DNA of 64,000 nt, from assembly GCA_963855995.1 (NCBI GenBank), contig OY979716.1, positions 123,008,237 through 123,072,236 of the forward strand. Direction: 5' to 3'. This DNA comes from Muricea muricata (Eukaryota; Cnidaria; Anthozoa; Malacalcyonacea; Plexauridae). The position numbers and the translations under genes are program-made. Below, in pieces: positions 21,454 to 33,299 of the stretch. Every line of letters begins with the position of its first letter. Position 1 is the stretch's first letter. The notes under the pieces were generated by a model. That model was not told where the DNA came from and searched no databases. It worked only from the letters and a program-made list of their open reading frames with translations.

Positions 21454-23430
21454 CTGTCTTGAGCTGTCTAACAGCTGCCAGAAAACACGTCTCCTGCTTG
21501 CCCTGTTTACTTGTTCTTAATGCTGGCGTCTGCATATAATACGGCGCTGTAAAAAAGCAATTTAAAATTTTGAGAAAAAAAATTATCGTACCATTTCATA
21601 CACATCGATGAAACACACCTTGGCATTAGCGGTTTTTCCCGTTTTAATACATTGAGTTCTGAAAAAACCAAAATTTGGACATGCGTAGAAGTTTACTATT
21701 CTTGAGTTTTTTCCCCATATTTCAGAAAAATATACTCGGAAGTGAAAAACAGGAATCTCGTCGTTGTACGATCGGAATTGAACGGCCAATTGCACATGTC
21801 TACACTTGAATACTTGTGTAGGTGATCATTAATAGAACATCATCAATACACAAGTTGTATTTTTGTATTCTTATTTTAATACATACTTGATTTGGAACGA
21901 AATTCTAGCGGAGTTTTTCCTATTTGTTTTCCACCGTTTTTTGTTCTGTGTGAAAATGAAAAATAGGTACGCATATACTTCAAACAGTTTTGACTTGAGG
22001 TTATAAGAAAGTACATAAATACCTTTCTTGAGCTGTCTTATGGCTGCCAGAAAACACGTCTTCTGCCCTCCCTATTTCATACACATCGATGAAACACACC
22101 TTGAAAAGGCCGCTCGTGTCTCCAAACCCCAAGCACCGAACAAATTGGTCTTGGCCAGGTTGAATGCATTCGCCACATTCATCGGGCAAACATGAATGGC
22201 GTTGTGTGCGCCCAACCTGACCTCACACAATCCTCTGCAAAGGAGAAGCGTTCCAGGAACGTGGATCGTTCGCCAACACGCAAGCCTCGCACGTCCGCCA
22301 GCAGACGTCCGTATTGGTCCACGTCAAATATGTCCAGTAGAAGGACACCAGCTTTTTCCGCCTCCGTGTGAAGATTTTGACGCAGTCGGAACATCCTGGC
22401 TTCAAGCCACTGCCTACCTTGCTCCGCATAATGTTGATGGCATTCAGCCTCACCGCAGACCTATGCATGTGAAAGAGAAGCTTTTTGTAACTAAGTTACG
22501 TTGGTGAACGTGGCTGGGAAGAAACTCAACCCACCAGGACGGGACGCTGCGCCATAGGCAATCTTTAGCAGAGCCAAGCAGGGCATACGAAACACGTTCC
22601 AAAGTGAAAGAATATCAGCAGAGAGAGTTGTCCCGAATCGCCTGTTCCATTCGGGATTCTGCCTGTTCTCATCTCTCATCTCTGCCAACCACCTGATTTA
22701 TCAAAAAATACATAAAGTACTAAATAATGCCAGTGGTTTAAAAAATGGGAGTTTTTTTAGTGAGTTTACACTAAATACCTTGAGACGTGTAAATGCCTTT
22801 GCGATGCAATGTAGTGCCACTGCTTGGCTACGTTCAGATGGATAAGGAAGGACTGGGACTGCGGGTTAAGCGCAGTCATTTCGGACATGGACCAGAGGTG
22901 CCTAACAAGATCTTGTTCCAAGCCTTCTGCACGTGGTTGGAGAACAATCCTGCCAATCTCCAACGTCAGCTGATCTTTCATGCTTCGAAAGGCCAACGCT
23001 CGCAGGTCCAGCCAATCACGTCTACGTTTTAACCTTTGAAGCAACACAGGATCTCGAATACGATCAGCCGGTAAGAACGTTTCAAGACGTAATCTGTACC
23101 TTCGGAACAAGGATAAGTATACTTTAATTATTAAGCACTTTAGATAAATAGAACCATTATTACACAATCAGCATAATTGTATTACTTGTGCATCTCTGAC
23201 TGTGCTGCGAGAATGGAGTCTGGTAATGGCTCGTTGTCATCAATCAACTGCTCGCACGAACGGGACGGGACGCTGCGCCATAGGCAATCTTTAGCAGAGC
23301 CAAGCAGGGCATACGAAACACGTTCCAAAGTAAAAGAATATCAGCAGAGAGAGTGGTTCCGAATCGTCTGTTCCATTCGGGATTCTGCCTGTCCTCATCT
23401 CTGCCAACCACCTCAGTTATGAAAAAATAC
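21454..23430 (-). pseudogene. SNase-like nuclease gene, copy A (rearranged)
   Basis: Counterpart of the gene at 40,318-42,518. Pieces from the 5' side: 23,210-23,427 (exon b type, ending SILAAQSEMHK with no stop), 22,790-23,110 (a chimera of the start of exon c, YRLRLETFLPADRI, fused to exon a, then LALNPQ-type sequence to its normal donor), 22,520-22,690 (exon b again, cut short), 22,100-22,460 (exon d) and 21,454-21,515 (exon e). The part of exon c holding the catalytic RYDTQE is deleted. Exon d keeps FDVDQYGRLLADVRG but has a 1-base deletion after HTTPF that shifts the frame. Not able to code an intact nuclease. Confidence 0.7.
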
Positions 23431-23464
23431 ATAAAGTATTAAATAATGCTAGTGGTTTAAAAAA

Positions 23465-24348
23465 TAGGCTCGCGACGCGTGCATGTATCTACGCTATACG
23501 GAGGCATCAATGTTGCCAATAAACCTTAGAATTGCCTACGTCACACGGATTTCAATACATATACATATATATATATATATACAAGGTAATTTTTTCCCGC
23601 ATGTTTCCCACATTGCATTGCAATTCAATGTTTAACATTGGTGTGAAGGTTGCAAAATCTAATTTTTCAATGTATATAAACTTTCTATATATATAACCAT
23701 TATTTAAAGGTCAATTAATGGTTGGGTCAATTAATGGTTGGGAAAATTGTTGTTCCGACAAGGTGTTTTGGTGTGTTAAATTTGTTTTGTTGGGACAGAA
23801 CAAGTTACAATTTTGTAGTTGACTGTTACAATTAATAAAGGGAATTTACATTGTCTATTTTCTGTTTTGTTTAGAGGGGGAAGCATTGTGATAATGTAGG
23901 ACAAGCAGTAATAACCACTGCGTAACTCGATCATCTTATTGTACAGGTCTTATAGAGACTGAACTTTTACTATATTACTTCATATAATACAAGAATTTTT
24001 TCAGTAACAAAGTTTTCGACAATATTTGTATTAAATAATAATGAATATAAACTGAAGTCCCTATTACCAGCTAAATCAAGCTGCTACACTAGTCGACTAA
24101 GATAACTTGTTTCTCAAATATCAGAAAGAATATAACTTGATAACATATTGCAATGTTATGGAAATTATTTTATCAGCTAGAATTTGTTTTCTGAGTGGCT
24201 ATTGATCGTTCTACCAGCTAAGCAGTCACTATTAAGCATTAAAACTTTTACGTCTTTTCCAGATACATGAACACTTAGTGTATTTATATTATATACTTAT
24301 AATCAGCTGCTGTGATAATCATTGATTGGTCATAATGCAGAACTATTA
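23465..24348. other. AT-rich stretch unique to the end of unit A
   Basis: No exon recognised. Contains an (AT)n microsatellite at about 23,556-23,581. It lies between the rearranged nuclease gene and the start of unit B. Confidence 0.5.
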
Positions 24349-25096
24349 TTCCATATCAGTGTCCAGTATATTGTTTAGGGAATGGTGAGACCAAAGAACT
24401 GATCAGTAATAAATGGGAGGAAAATTATTAGATCATGCCAGACGCATGTACCCCGTCAGATTCATATTGTATATTTTCTGTGTTTTCACTCTATATTGTC
24501 CTATTGCTGCATATTATATTACACGCACGTAATATGATTTACATTTTTCCACTTTGTTTCCCCTACATTCATCTGATTGTTTTTTATTTTGTCATGCGTA
24601 TTTCCCCCGACTCATCACTACTAACTACCCGACTCGTTTAAATTTTGTTTGGCCAATAAACAATGAGAATATTTCATTCTGTACAAAACTTTCATCCAAT
24701 TAAAGAAAGCATTGACGAGAGAGTGCTGCAAGACTACATCACTGCTTGACACTATATCAAGATTTCTGCAACGCATCATACGCAATAAGTGTCAGCGGTT
24801 TTTAATGGTATGGACCTGAGGTATAACATGGTCTACCTGTTTTAGACGACTAACAATTGAAATACCAATCTGAATCTGAATATTAATGCCCAGCAAATAA
24901 TTCTAAATGCATGCATATCAAACAATTCAAGTTTATATTAAATTTAATTTGCTAACGTTTCGTCGCAACATAGCAACATCATCAGAGCTATAATTATACA
25001 ATGAATAAACATAAGTTGTATTTTTATATACATGATAACTAAGTATTATGTTGATGAGTTTTTACAGTAGTTTGAATGCTTAAATACATATTTATT

Positions 25097-28000
25097 ACTC
25101 CACCTGCCGTAGGCGAGGCGGAGTTTTAAATTCGCCCCGTTTCTGTTTTTTTTTTCGGTGTCGCAAGTTGGCGCAGCGTCATGGGTGATACCGCTGGGCA
25201 CAAGCCGCGTGAGCCGACCTAAACACGGCGTTTAAACTCAATTTCTAGCGGAATATGTCAACAAAACACGCATTTTCACATGTATGCTAGAACATCTAAA
25301 CCGCAAGAAGGTTTTACGTGCAAAGATTCTCATGCAAAATGTTTTGAAACGACAAATTCTACCGCGAAACTTTACCGAGGAGCGATGTATTGCGGTGAAG
25401 TTTTGAGAGCGTGTTTCTGTCATTTTCTGTTGTGTTCCTACTTTTAAGGAAATTTAGAAATTTCTACACAAGAATCAAACGCAAATTCTACTGAAATATC
25501 TATTTATTTATTTATTTTTTATTCATAATACTTCGCCATATTATAAGATTACGTAGATGACATAAATACAACACGATACGAGACGATACAAAACGATACA
25601 ACACTAGTAACAGATGGCTGGGTCTCCACAACAGTTAAAAACCAATTACTGTGTGCCCTTGACATATAATATAATTAGAAACAGAAATTAGAAATTAGTT
25701 GCAGTTTAAACAGACAGATTTCCATGTCTTTGGGTCCTCTGCATCATAACAAATACGCAGAGCTACCAAATAATAGTCCCGTAGCAGTCTTTTAAGTGTA
25801 CTTAACAACATATTTGGCTAGTCTTAAGTGAATTGGAAAACAGTTCCAAACTCTTGTGACTCGGGCAAAGTACGATTTCTGAAAGGTGGTAGTCTTGCAT
25901 TTTGACGGGCGAAACAACAACTGGGTGGTATTGGATGATCGGGTTACTCGGGTTGGAATTATGGGTTTAGGGAGAACATCATCAGTTACGTCAACCAGAC
26001 CATTTATGGCTTTGAAGAAGAACAGAAGATCCATATACTCAAGCCAGTATGATAGGGGAATCAATTCCAAACGAATTAGTCTGTCGCGTTAGGACTCTTT
26101 ACACAAGAATGGAAGATTCAGGATGAATTTTGTCGCTCTCCTCTGGACACGTTCTGTTCGTTTTATTAAGCCGATATTCTGTTGACACCATACTTGAGTT
26201 GCATAGCCAAGAACTGGGTGGATAACCGAGAGATACAACATATGGCGAGTCTTTGAGTTGGTGATTTCTCCACTGCTTCTCCTGACGAAACCAAGCAACT
26301 TGTTTGCTTTCGCACAACGTTCTAAAACATGCTTGGTCCACGTGAGATCGCTTGCAATCCAAACCCCTATGTCCTTCTCAACTGTAGTCGTAGTGAGTTG
26401 CTTATCCTTGATTTGATATGGATAGGTAACAGGCTGTGTTTTTCTAGTTACGCGCATACACTTGCATTTCAGTTGGTTAAACACGAGACCACTAGTTGAA
26501 GACCATTTTTTCTAGGTTACTAAGATCGCTTTGGAATAATTCTGCATCAGAAGTGGCATCGATGCGACGGAAGATCTTAGTGTCGTCAGCAAAGCAAGCC
26601 ACTGTTGAATTCTGAACAGCATCAGGTAGATCATTTACGTAGAGGAGGAACAGGATTGGTCCCAGAATACTGCCCTGTGGCACCCCCGAGGACACTGGCT
26701 TTTCAGAAGACGTTGCGCGCCGAGAGTAGTCACGCGTTGTTGCCTGCCATGTAGATAGTGTGAAAACCAGTTGAGTAAAGAGCCTTGGATACCATAATTT
26801 GCAAGTTTGTTAACAAGAGCATCATGGCTAACCTTATCGAATGCCTTTGACATGTCCAACAGGATAACATCAGTTTGCTTTCCAGAACCTAACAGGGAAC
26901 CTATATAGTTCAGCAACTAGACAAGCTGGGTGGTACATGATCTGCCTGAGATGAAGCCATGTTGGGACGAGTTAACTAGTTTCAATAGGTGATCACGCAG
27001 CTTATTCAGAATGCAACGCTCAAAAACTTTCGATACGACACAGAGGAGTGATATAGGACGATAATTCTCGACTTGAGTTTTATCACCTTTCTTGAAAACT
27101 GGTATGATGTTAGCCAGTTTCCATTCCTCAGGTAGGGAACCACTGTCGAGGGATCGATTGAATAGAGTGGATAGCGATGGAGCAATTTGGTAAGCGGTTT
27201 CCTTTAGTAGCCTGAGCGAAATGCCGTCAGGACCTGTAGCCTTATTGACATCAAGTTGTTCGCAGACAGACAAAAACGTCCTCTTGAGAAAGACTTAATT
27301 CCGACAGCGTAGGTTCGCACATTGTGGTGAAGGGAAGGTAGATGAATCGGCTTGGTCGTCGTTGCTGTTTAAAACTGAGGCGAAGTAATCTTTGAAAAGC
27401 TCTGCAATGTCTCGAGGGCAGGAAGCTGAGCGAATTGGCGCCGAGTCTGATTTACTTGCTCCGATTGAAACATTTCCTGGCACGGTGGAATCTTTTGTGG
27501 TTCTCCAAAAGGGTGGCTTCTCTTGGGGTTGTTGTGGAGATTAACGTCCAATGTTTCAAAGAAGTGAGCTCTGTAATGCGAGACAAGATGTTTCACTCTC
27601 GTACGGAGTTCCTTGAGTTTAGACTGCAGCACATTACTCGGGGATGACTTCAGCTTCCGTCGCACAGTTTCCATTTTTATGAATTATTTCACTGTTAATC
27701 CAAGGAGGGCTGTTTATATTTTTGATCGTTTTATATAATTGGAATGTTTTTATGCGCTGCGTCTAGAAATATGTCCTTCCATTTCAACCAACCTTGTTTG
27801 ACGTCTATTTCCGACTCGATCACGTTGCATAGATCAATACCCTCCAGTGCGGTCCGAAGCCCATTAATATCTCCCTTTCTGTGGTTAAAGACTGTTCGTT
27901 TGAGTTTGGGGACAGCTTTCACTGATGTTTTGAGGTAAAAAGTAATTACGGAATGATTAGTTATTAATCAACTTTCAGCCGGGCTTGGCACTGAAATGTT

Positions 28001-29069
28001 CACGACTTGACCAGGAACATCGGTGATAACAAGATTGAGAAGGTTGTGACCTCGTGTCGGAAATGTATTCAGCTGAGTTAGGTGATGGTCATTCAATAGT
28101 TCAGAGAATTGGACTTCGTGGACGCCTGTCGTTAGTTCTGGTGATTCCCAGTTGATCTTAGGGAAATTAAAGTCACCACATATAAGGACGTTCGAATACT
28201 GAAGACAATAGTTACCGAGGAATAAGTTGAGCTGATTCATCCACTCTCTGCTTACAAAACACAATTTTTAACATGTAATAGTTAACAAAAAGGAACAGGA
28301 AGGTTCTTTATCAAAACATTGCTCCAGAAATGTTTTAAAACGGTAAATTCTGATAGACTCCATCATTCCATGATTAAGGAGTGAAAAGTCTAGGAAATGT
28401 GTTCCTAATTTAGACACGTTGTGATTTCTTTCCTTGGTTTTTTATTTCTACTTATGTTGAGATGCTAATATTTCGTGCAAAATGATTTATTTGCTTGTGG
28501 GATCTCATATAATTATAAAAGGTGAAAAACATTTTACATTCCAATTCCAGAAATACATATGTTAGTCTAAAGTTCCCAACAAATCATATCGTGGAGACTT
28601 CAGGCAGTGTGCTACAGAATAGATTTAAATGATGCTATCAGGTTAATATATTGATGTATTGTACAGACTTTTGGTAAAACTTTCTTTACTTGCAAAATAA
28701 AACAGCTATATGTTGGTGGTATTATGACAAAAGAATCTTGTTTAACATATGTACTATGAAAGTCTTTAATTTAAATTAAATTCTAAAAAATGCAATCCTA
28801 CTAGGACTCTGGACAGAGTGCCTGGCAAGTCACTCAGACATTGATTTTTGGCTATCTTAGTGATTACATACGATGTGCTAGCAATGTCTTACTGGTAAAA
28901 TGCCTTGGAAGGTGCCCTAATAATAACTGATTTAAAAAGGAATTAGTTGGGCAGAACAGAAATAAGTGAATATATCCCACACCCAATGAACTCTCTAGTT
29001 ACAGCCCTGCCTGGCCTTGTGCCCATTTTCGTTTCGGCAGGCGGAGTGAACGCCTTAGCAGGCGTCTTG
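25097..29069. mobile_element. Insertion block private to unit B
   Basis: Unit C reads ATTTATTTCAATGTATATG without interruption (about 46,815). In B almost 4 kb sits between those bases. The ends carry an imperfect inverted match, ACTCCACCTGCC at 25,097 and GGCAGGCGGAGT at about 29,037-29,048. Most of the block is the LINE described separately; 28,265-29,030 holds nothing recognisable. Confidence 0.6.
25500..28264 (-). pseudogene. Non-LTR retrotransposon (LINE), 5'-truncated and decayed
   Basis: Reading right to left: the end of an APE-type endonuclease (ICGDFNFPKINWESPEL, 27,968-28,262), a linker, then reverse transcriptase blocks NKATGPDGISLRLLKE, ENYRPISLLCVVSKVFE, DVILLDMSKAFDKVSHD, the SSGVPQGSILGPILFLLYVND block, the catalytic FADD, and a C-terminal region ending PLSYWLEYMDLLFF. 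Several frameshifts and stops separate these blocks. The 3' end is an A-rich TAAA-type tail at about 25,500-25,530. The domain order fits the Jockey/CR1 group; a precise clade needs a tree. Confidence 0.88.
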
Positions 29070-29159
29070 TTTCAATGTATATGTCGCGTTTCTGTATTAC
29101 AGAGCGGGGCATTTAACAGAGCGGGGAGGGGTCATATACCCTGTGAAATACCATTAAAG

Positions 29160-29426
29160 CAAAGAGTAGAGACTACAAAGAGGGGCAGGTTCAGTCAAAA
29201 AAGCGTAAGGTGCTTGCGTGATGATTCGTCATGGGGCCATGTTCCTAGCCAGTGCCCTAAACAGAGGAAGTCACCCCTCGGAAATATTAAAATGGCTTGT
29301 AATACCGGGGGGAAATGCTTCTGTTTAGGGCACTGGCTAAGAACATGACGCCTATGATGAATCATCACCGAAACACCTTACGGTTTTTTAACTGCACTTG
29401 CCTCTCTTTGCAGTCTCTACTCTTTG
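29160..29426. mobile_element. MITE in AGGF1 intron 5, unit B
   Basis: Same element as 5,546-5,917, with ATTAAAG flanks at 29,153 and 29,427. It is shorter than in A by an internal deletion. Confidence 0.7.
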
Positions 29427-32336
29427 ATTAAAGTTGTAAATGTGTCTTGCTCTGTGGGAGAAGTCAAAACAGACGATCACGGTCTTACTTTTGAAGCTTC
29501 TTTTATAGAGGACGCAATTTCTTCTCCGATGGAGGATGAAATCTCCTAAGATTGAAGCAAACAAAACTATCGTCTTTTCAAAATATCTTACACATTGTTT
29601 TGAATAACTATCAAACATGTTGATAACGGAACATTTCTCGATGTTCATGTCTGAACCCAAAGTCACTGCACATCCTTGCAAGTCCCTAAGGTTTCACTTT
29701 GCCAATTTAAGATAGTAAGCACCTAATCAGATCTGAGTGGCTTTTTTATCAAATAATGTGTGCATACTTTTGTTTGCTGTCTATACTATGAAAAAAACAA
29801 CATACATACTGTGGAAACAGTTGTCCAGTGCTTGTTTTCATTTTATAAGACAATGACAAAATAGTAATATATATGTGTGTAATAGTAATAATAGTGATAT
29901 TATTATTATATTTGTATTAACTTCGCCACAAGTGTAGGACCACCACAACAGCTTCAGCTAAAATCTATGAGCTCGTATTACCTAACGGACCCTGTCAACT
30001 TTCCCTGTGGAAGCAAACCGGAGTACCCGGAGAAGGTCCACGACTTATACCCTTTGCACACGAGGACTGGTTTCGAGTCAGGTTCAGAAGTTCTTACCGA
30101 GAGTCGAGCCCACGAACTTAGAGGTTAAAGTTAAGTGATCTAATAACTTCGCCAATCACATCATATTTCAGCACGCATTGGCAGAGTTACCTGCACATGC
30201 AAAAACACCTAAAATTCAGATGTTTCTATGTGAATAGCATTCCTGGAAGTTCGACACACACCAAGTTTAAAAAAATAAGGTTACTGTAGCATATTCAAAA
30301 CAGTGTTTTGTGCGATTGTTGTATAGATCAATGGAAGGCATATGGATTACTTGCTCATCTAACTTACACATTAAAGGGCATTGGCAATATTTTTTATTGT
30401 TCATGTGAAGGGGCAGACAAGGTAAGACTGTTGTCCCCAGACCCTGAGCACGGATTTTAAAAAAGTTGTAGACTGGGACTGGTTATGATAAATAAGTATC
30501 AGAAGCGTGTCTGCTATACCTATACATGCCTAACGTTTACCGAGAGGTTCATTGTTCCAAAAAAATGCCCACGTGGATAAATATAACAAGATATGGAAAT
30601 TACGTATCAGGGCAAGGGGACGACCGTGTTACCTTTGCAACAAAATTAGAAATGTATTTCGATGCGTCTTGCCATGCAGTGTACGAATGCTACCTCGTCT
30701 CCAGTCACTTTTTATTTTAGTACTTTTCAAAGTACTTTTAAGTTTAACACAGTTATGTATATAGCTCAAAGTTGTTTAATACAGTAATGTATATAGCTCA
30801 AAGTACTTGGGGGTATGAGGGAGTAAATTTCATTGAGCTTGAGCTCTTAAAAAATCAGCTATGCTTGATCTTGTATTTATTAAAAAAACTTATTTAACCA
30901 GTGACGTCACAACTTTGCTGAATTAGCAATTTATATTTTGTACATTTTTGTGAATACAGTAACTTCTCAACTAAAAGAAATAGTCTATTACACTAAACGG
31001 CTAATCGGCTTATTTTTTCATGCGCTTTCACATGAAACATTAAAAAAATTATTGCCAATACCCTTAAATTAGTTTTAACAAATCTTTGACACGAACACGA
31101 TATATTAACAGTTACCTTTGCTGCTGCTCTTATGGAAGACGCGATATCCTAAAATTAGAAAAAAACAACCCGTACTGGTACATTTTATTTTCTGCCATAC
31201 TTGCATACACAAATCAGAAAAAGCTACCGTAATAAAAAGTCTAGGGAAAGCCCGAAAACAAAAACTGTCTTCACGTTGGAACAGTACATCAAGGAAACTA
31301 AAAGAAAGTGATTCTTTTGACGTGCAAATACGAGATTTGATTGGTTATACAGTAGCTATAAAAAATAGTTTTCTAAAGAGCGGATCACAAACAGCAAGCC
31401 TTTTCTTTGAAAAGTAAAATCCCAAGATTTGATGAGTTTGGTATATCTACCTGTGGTACAATTATAAAAACATCATGCACGCATTTCCAGGTTAACTGTT
31501 CACTTCAATTCACTGCAGCTTCCACAAGGATTAAACATTTTGCGATCATTACTTACACTGTCTGTTACTTGACTTACCATTCCAGTAACAGGCTTTGCTT
31601 GTGATGATGACCAGTCTCCTACAGAAAAAGTGCAGAAATCACCAACCATTTCCACAAATCAAACAACAAAAGTAAAACGCAATAACAACAACAACTACAA
31701 CAAATACAGTAAAAGTCTTAATTGTATTTTAAATTGGTTAAATAAGGTACATTTTATATCAAACTAGTACTGTTAAGTTTCTCTGAGTCGTCCTACGGCA
31801 ATTTATTTCAGTTGTGTAGAGATCGACTCTGTAGTTTTGAGCATAAAATTTACCCTGTCCTTACAAATGCAAACTCGATATGTTATGGAGGAGTGAATGA
31901 AAATTAACTTGAGTTTTGCCAATTTGAACAAGAGAAATGTTTGTTTGTTCGAAATCGGCATTTGGTTCATAGAGTACCGGTAAGCTTCAGTTGTTGGCCG
32001 AAAACATCGAGAAATGCCCGAGACCAAGAGTAGGATCTCATGACGACATGTTGTATGAGGCGTTTGTGAAGGAATTTCTCACCTTAAATATTTGTTTGAA
32101 GGATTACAACCATAATGGTGCGGAGAAGTTCCTCTGCAATATGTATTGAAAGTATGCGAATCTAAAGCGCCAACGATAATTGGCAACGATCATATGATCT
32201 TTAAGTTCATGAAATTGAATGCATTAGCATTGAAGTACTTTTCGTTTTGTCAAAATCTGTTCAGATTTGCATTGCTTCCCAACCCCAGAACAATCTGTAA
32301 ATTTAGACTCGTTACCCGAGCCCGCAATCCTTCTAC

Positions 32337-32645
32337 GCGCAGGTTTGAACTCGCGTAATGTAGAGTGGTCTGCAAACTCCATCAGCTGCAAATACGACAA
32401 AATGGACAAACCTCTATCTTCTTTATCTGGCTCATCCATCTCGATATTTTCACTTTTCTTCCTTTCCAACGCAAGTTTTTCGTGCAATTGACTAACTTGT
32501 TCACGAAACGACTCAACATATTTTGAGGAGCTCTCTCGCTCAAACTCAGATTTCTCCAGAAGCTTTTCTGTTCTATCACATTTCTTCTTTAATAAATCAA
32601 TTTCCTCTTTCAATATTCAGACTTGCTTCTCCAGTTCAGAGCATC
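32337..32645 (-). pseudogene. AGGF1: AGGF1 copy B exon 2 with nonsense codon
   Basis: Coiled-coil exon identical in length (309 bp) to copy A. The stop is a change of TTA to TGA near the start of the coil. The rest of the frame remains open, so the lesion appears recent or the downstream part is still tolerated. Confidence 0.8.
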
Positions 32646-32977
32646 CTTAGAAAAAAAACAATGATCAGAATATTTTAACTATTGTTTTTAAGCATTCGGA
32701 TTAGTTCTCTTAGCAGTAACACTGAGGTAATAGTTACTGACGTATGACTGATCAATATATAACTATATATTTTTTCAAAACGGCTGCGAACGAATGTTGT
32801 TTTGATATTTTATACTTTTGACAAAATTAAACACAGGACGGAAGCTATGTCACAAAACAAGCATTGTCTAATTATTATTAAAGAAATTATACTGAAATAA
32901 TTAGTCGCCTCAATCCAGGCACGCTAATTTCAAGCTGTACATTCACTTCGCCGCTACGCGATTCAGTTATTATAGGC

Positions 32978-33290
32978 TTTTATTATATAAAGTACAGTGC
33001 TTTATAAGGATTTCGGGCACTGATAAAACTGATAATCTCACATGTGAGATTATTTATGATAATTTCACATGTGAAAATTATCGCTTTTTAAACAAACACC
33101 AATCATAGCTTCCGGACATTTTATATTGGTGGAAAAGCTGTAGCTTATACAGCTAATAACAGAAAAATACATGGGTGCTTGGAAATACCAGATTTATTTC
33201 TCGTGTTGAACATCATATTTCTCACTTGTCCCAGTTCAACACTCGAAATAAATCTGGTATTCTCGCGCAGTCGTGTATTATTCTCTATGT
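32978..33290. mobile_element. Hairpin MITE, unit B copy
   Basis: Orthologue of 10,178-10,490, with the same ATCTCACATGTGAGAT palindrome and hairpin. Here no 9,871-type MITE is inserted beside it. Confidence 0.65.
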
Positions 33291-33299
33291 AATCACCTC

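Larger units (their letters stand above)
2667..24348. repeat. Segmental duplication unit A
   Basis: Nearly collinear with unit C over 2,667-13,712 and with unit B over 4,735-23,465, always in direct orientation. It holds AGGF1 exons 1-8, a small plus-strand ORF, the lectin exon and a rearranged nuclease-like gene. Two blocks have no counterpart: 15,611-19,602 (insertion with gypsy and Harbinger relics) and 23,465-24,348 (an AT-rich tail). The match includes intron sequence, so this is duplication of genomic DNA and not retroposition. Edges are read by eye and may be off by tens of bases. Confidence 0.9.
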
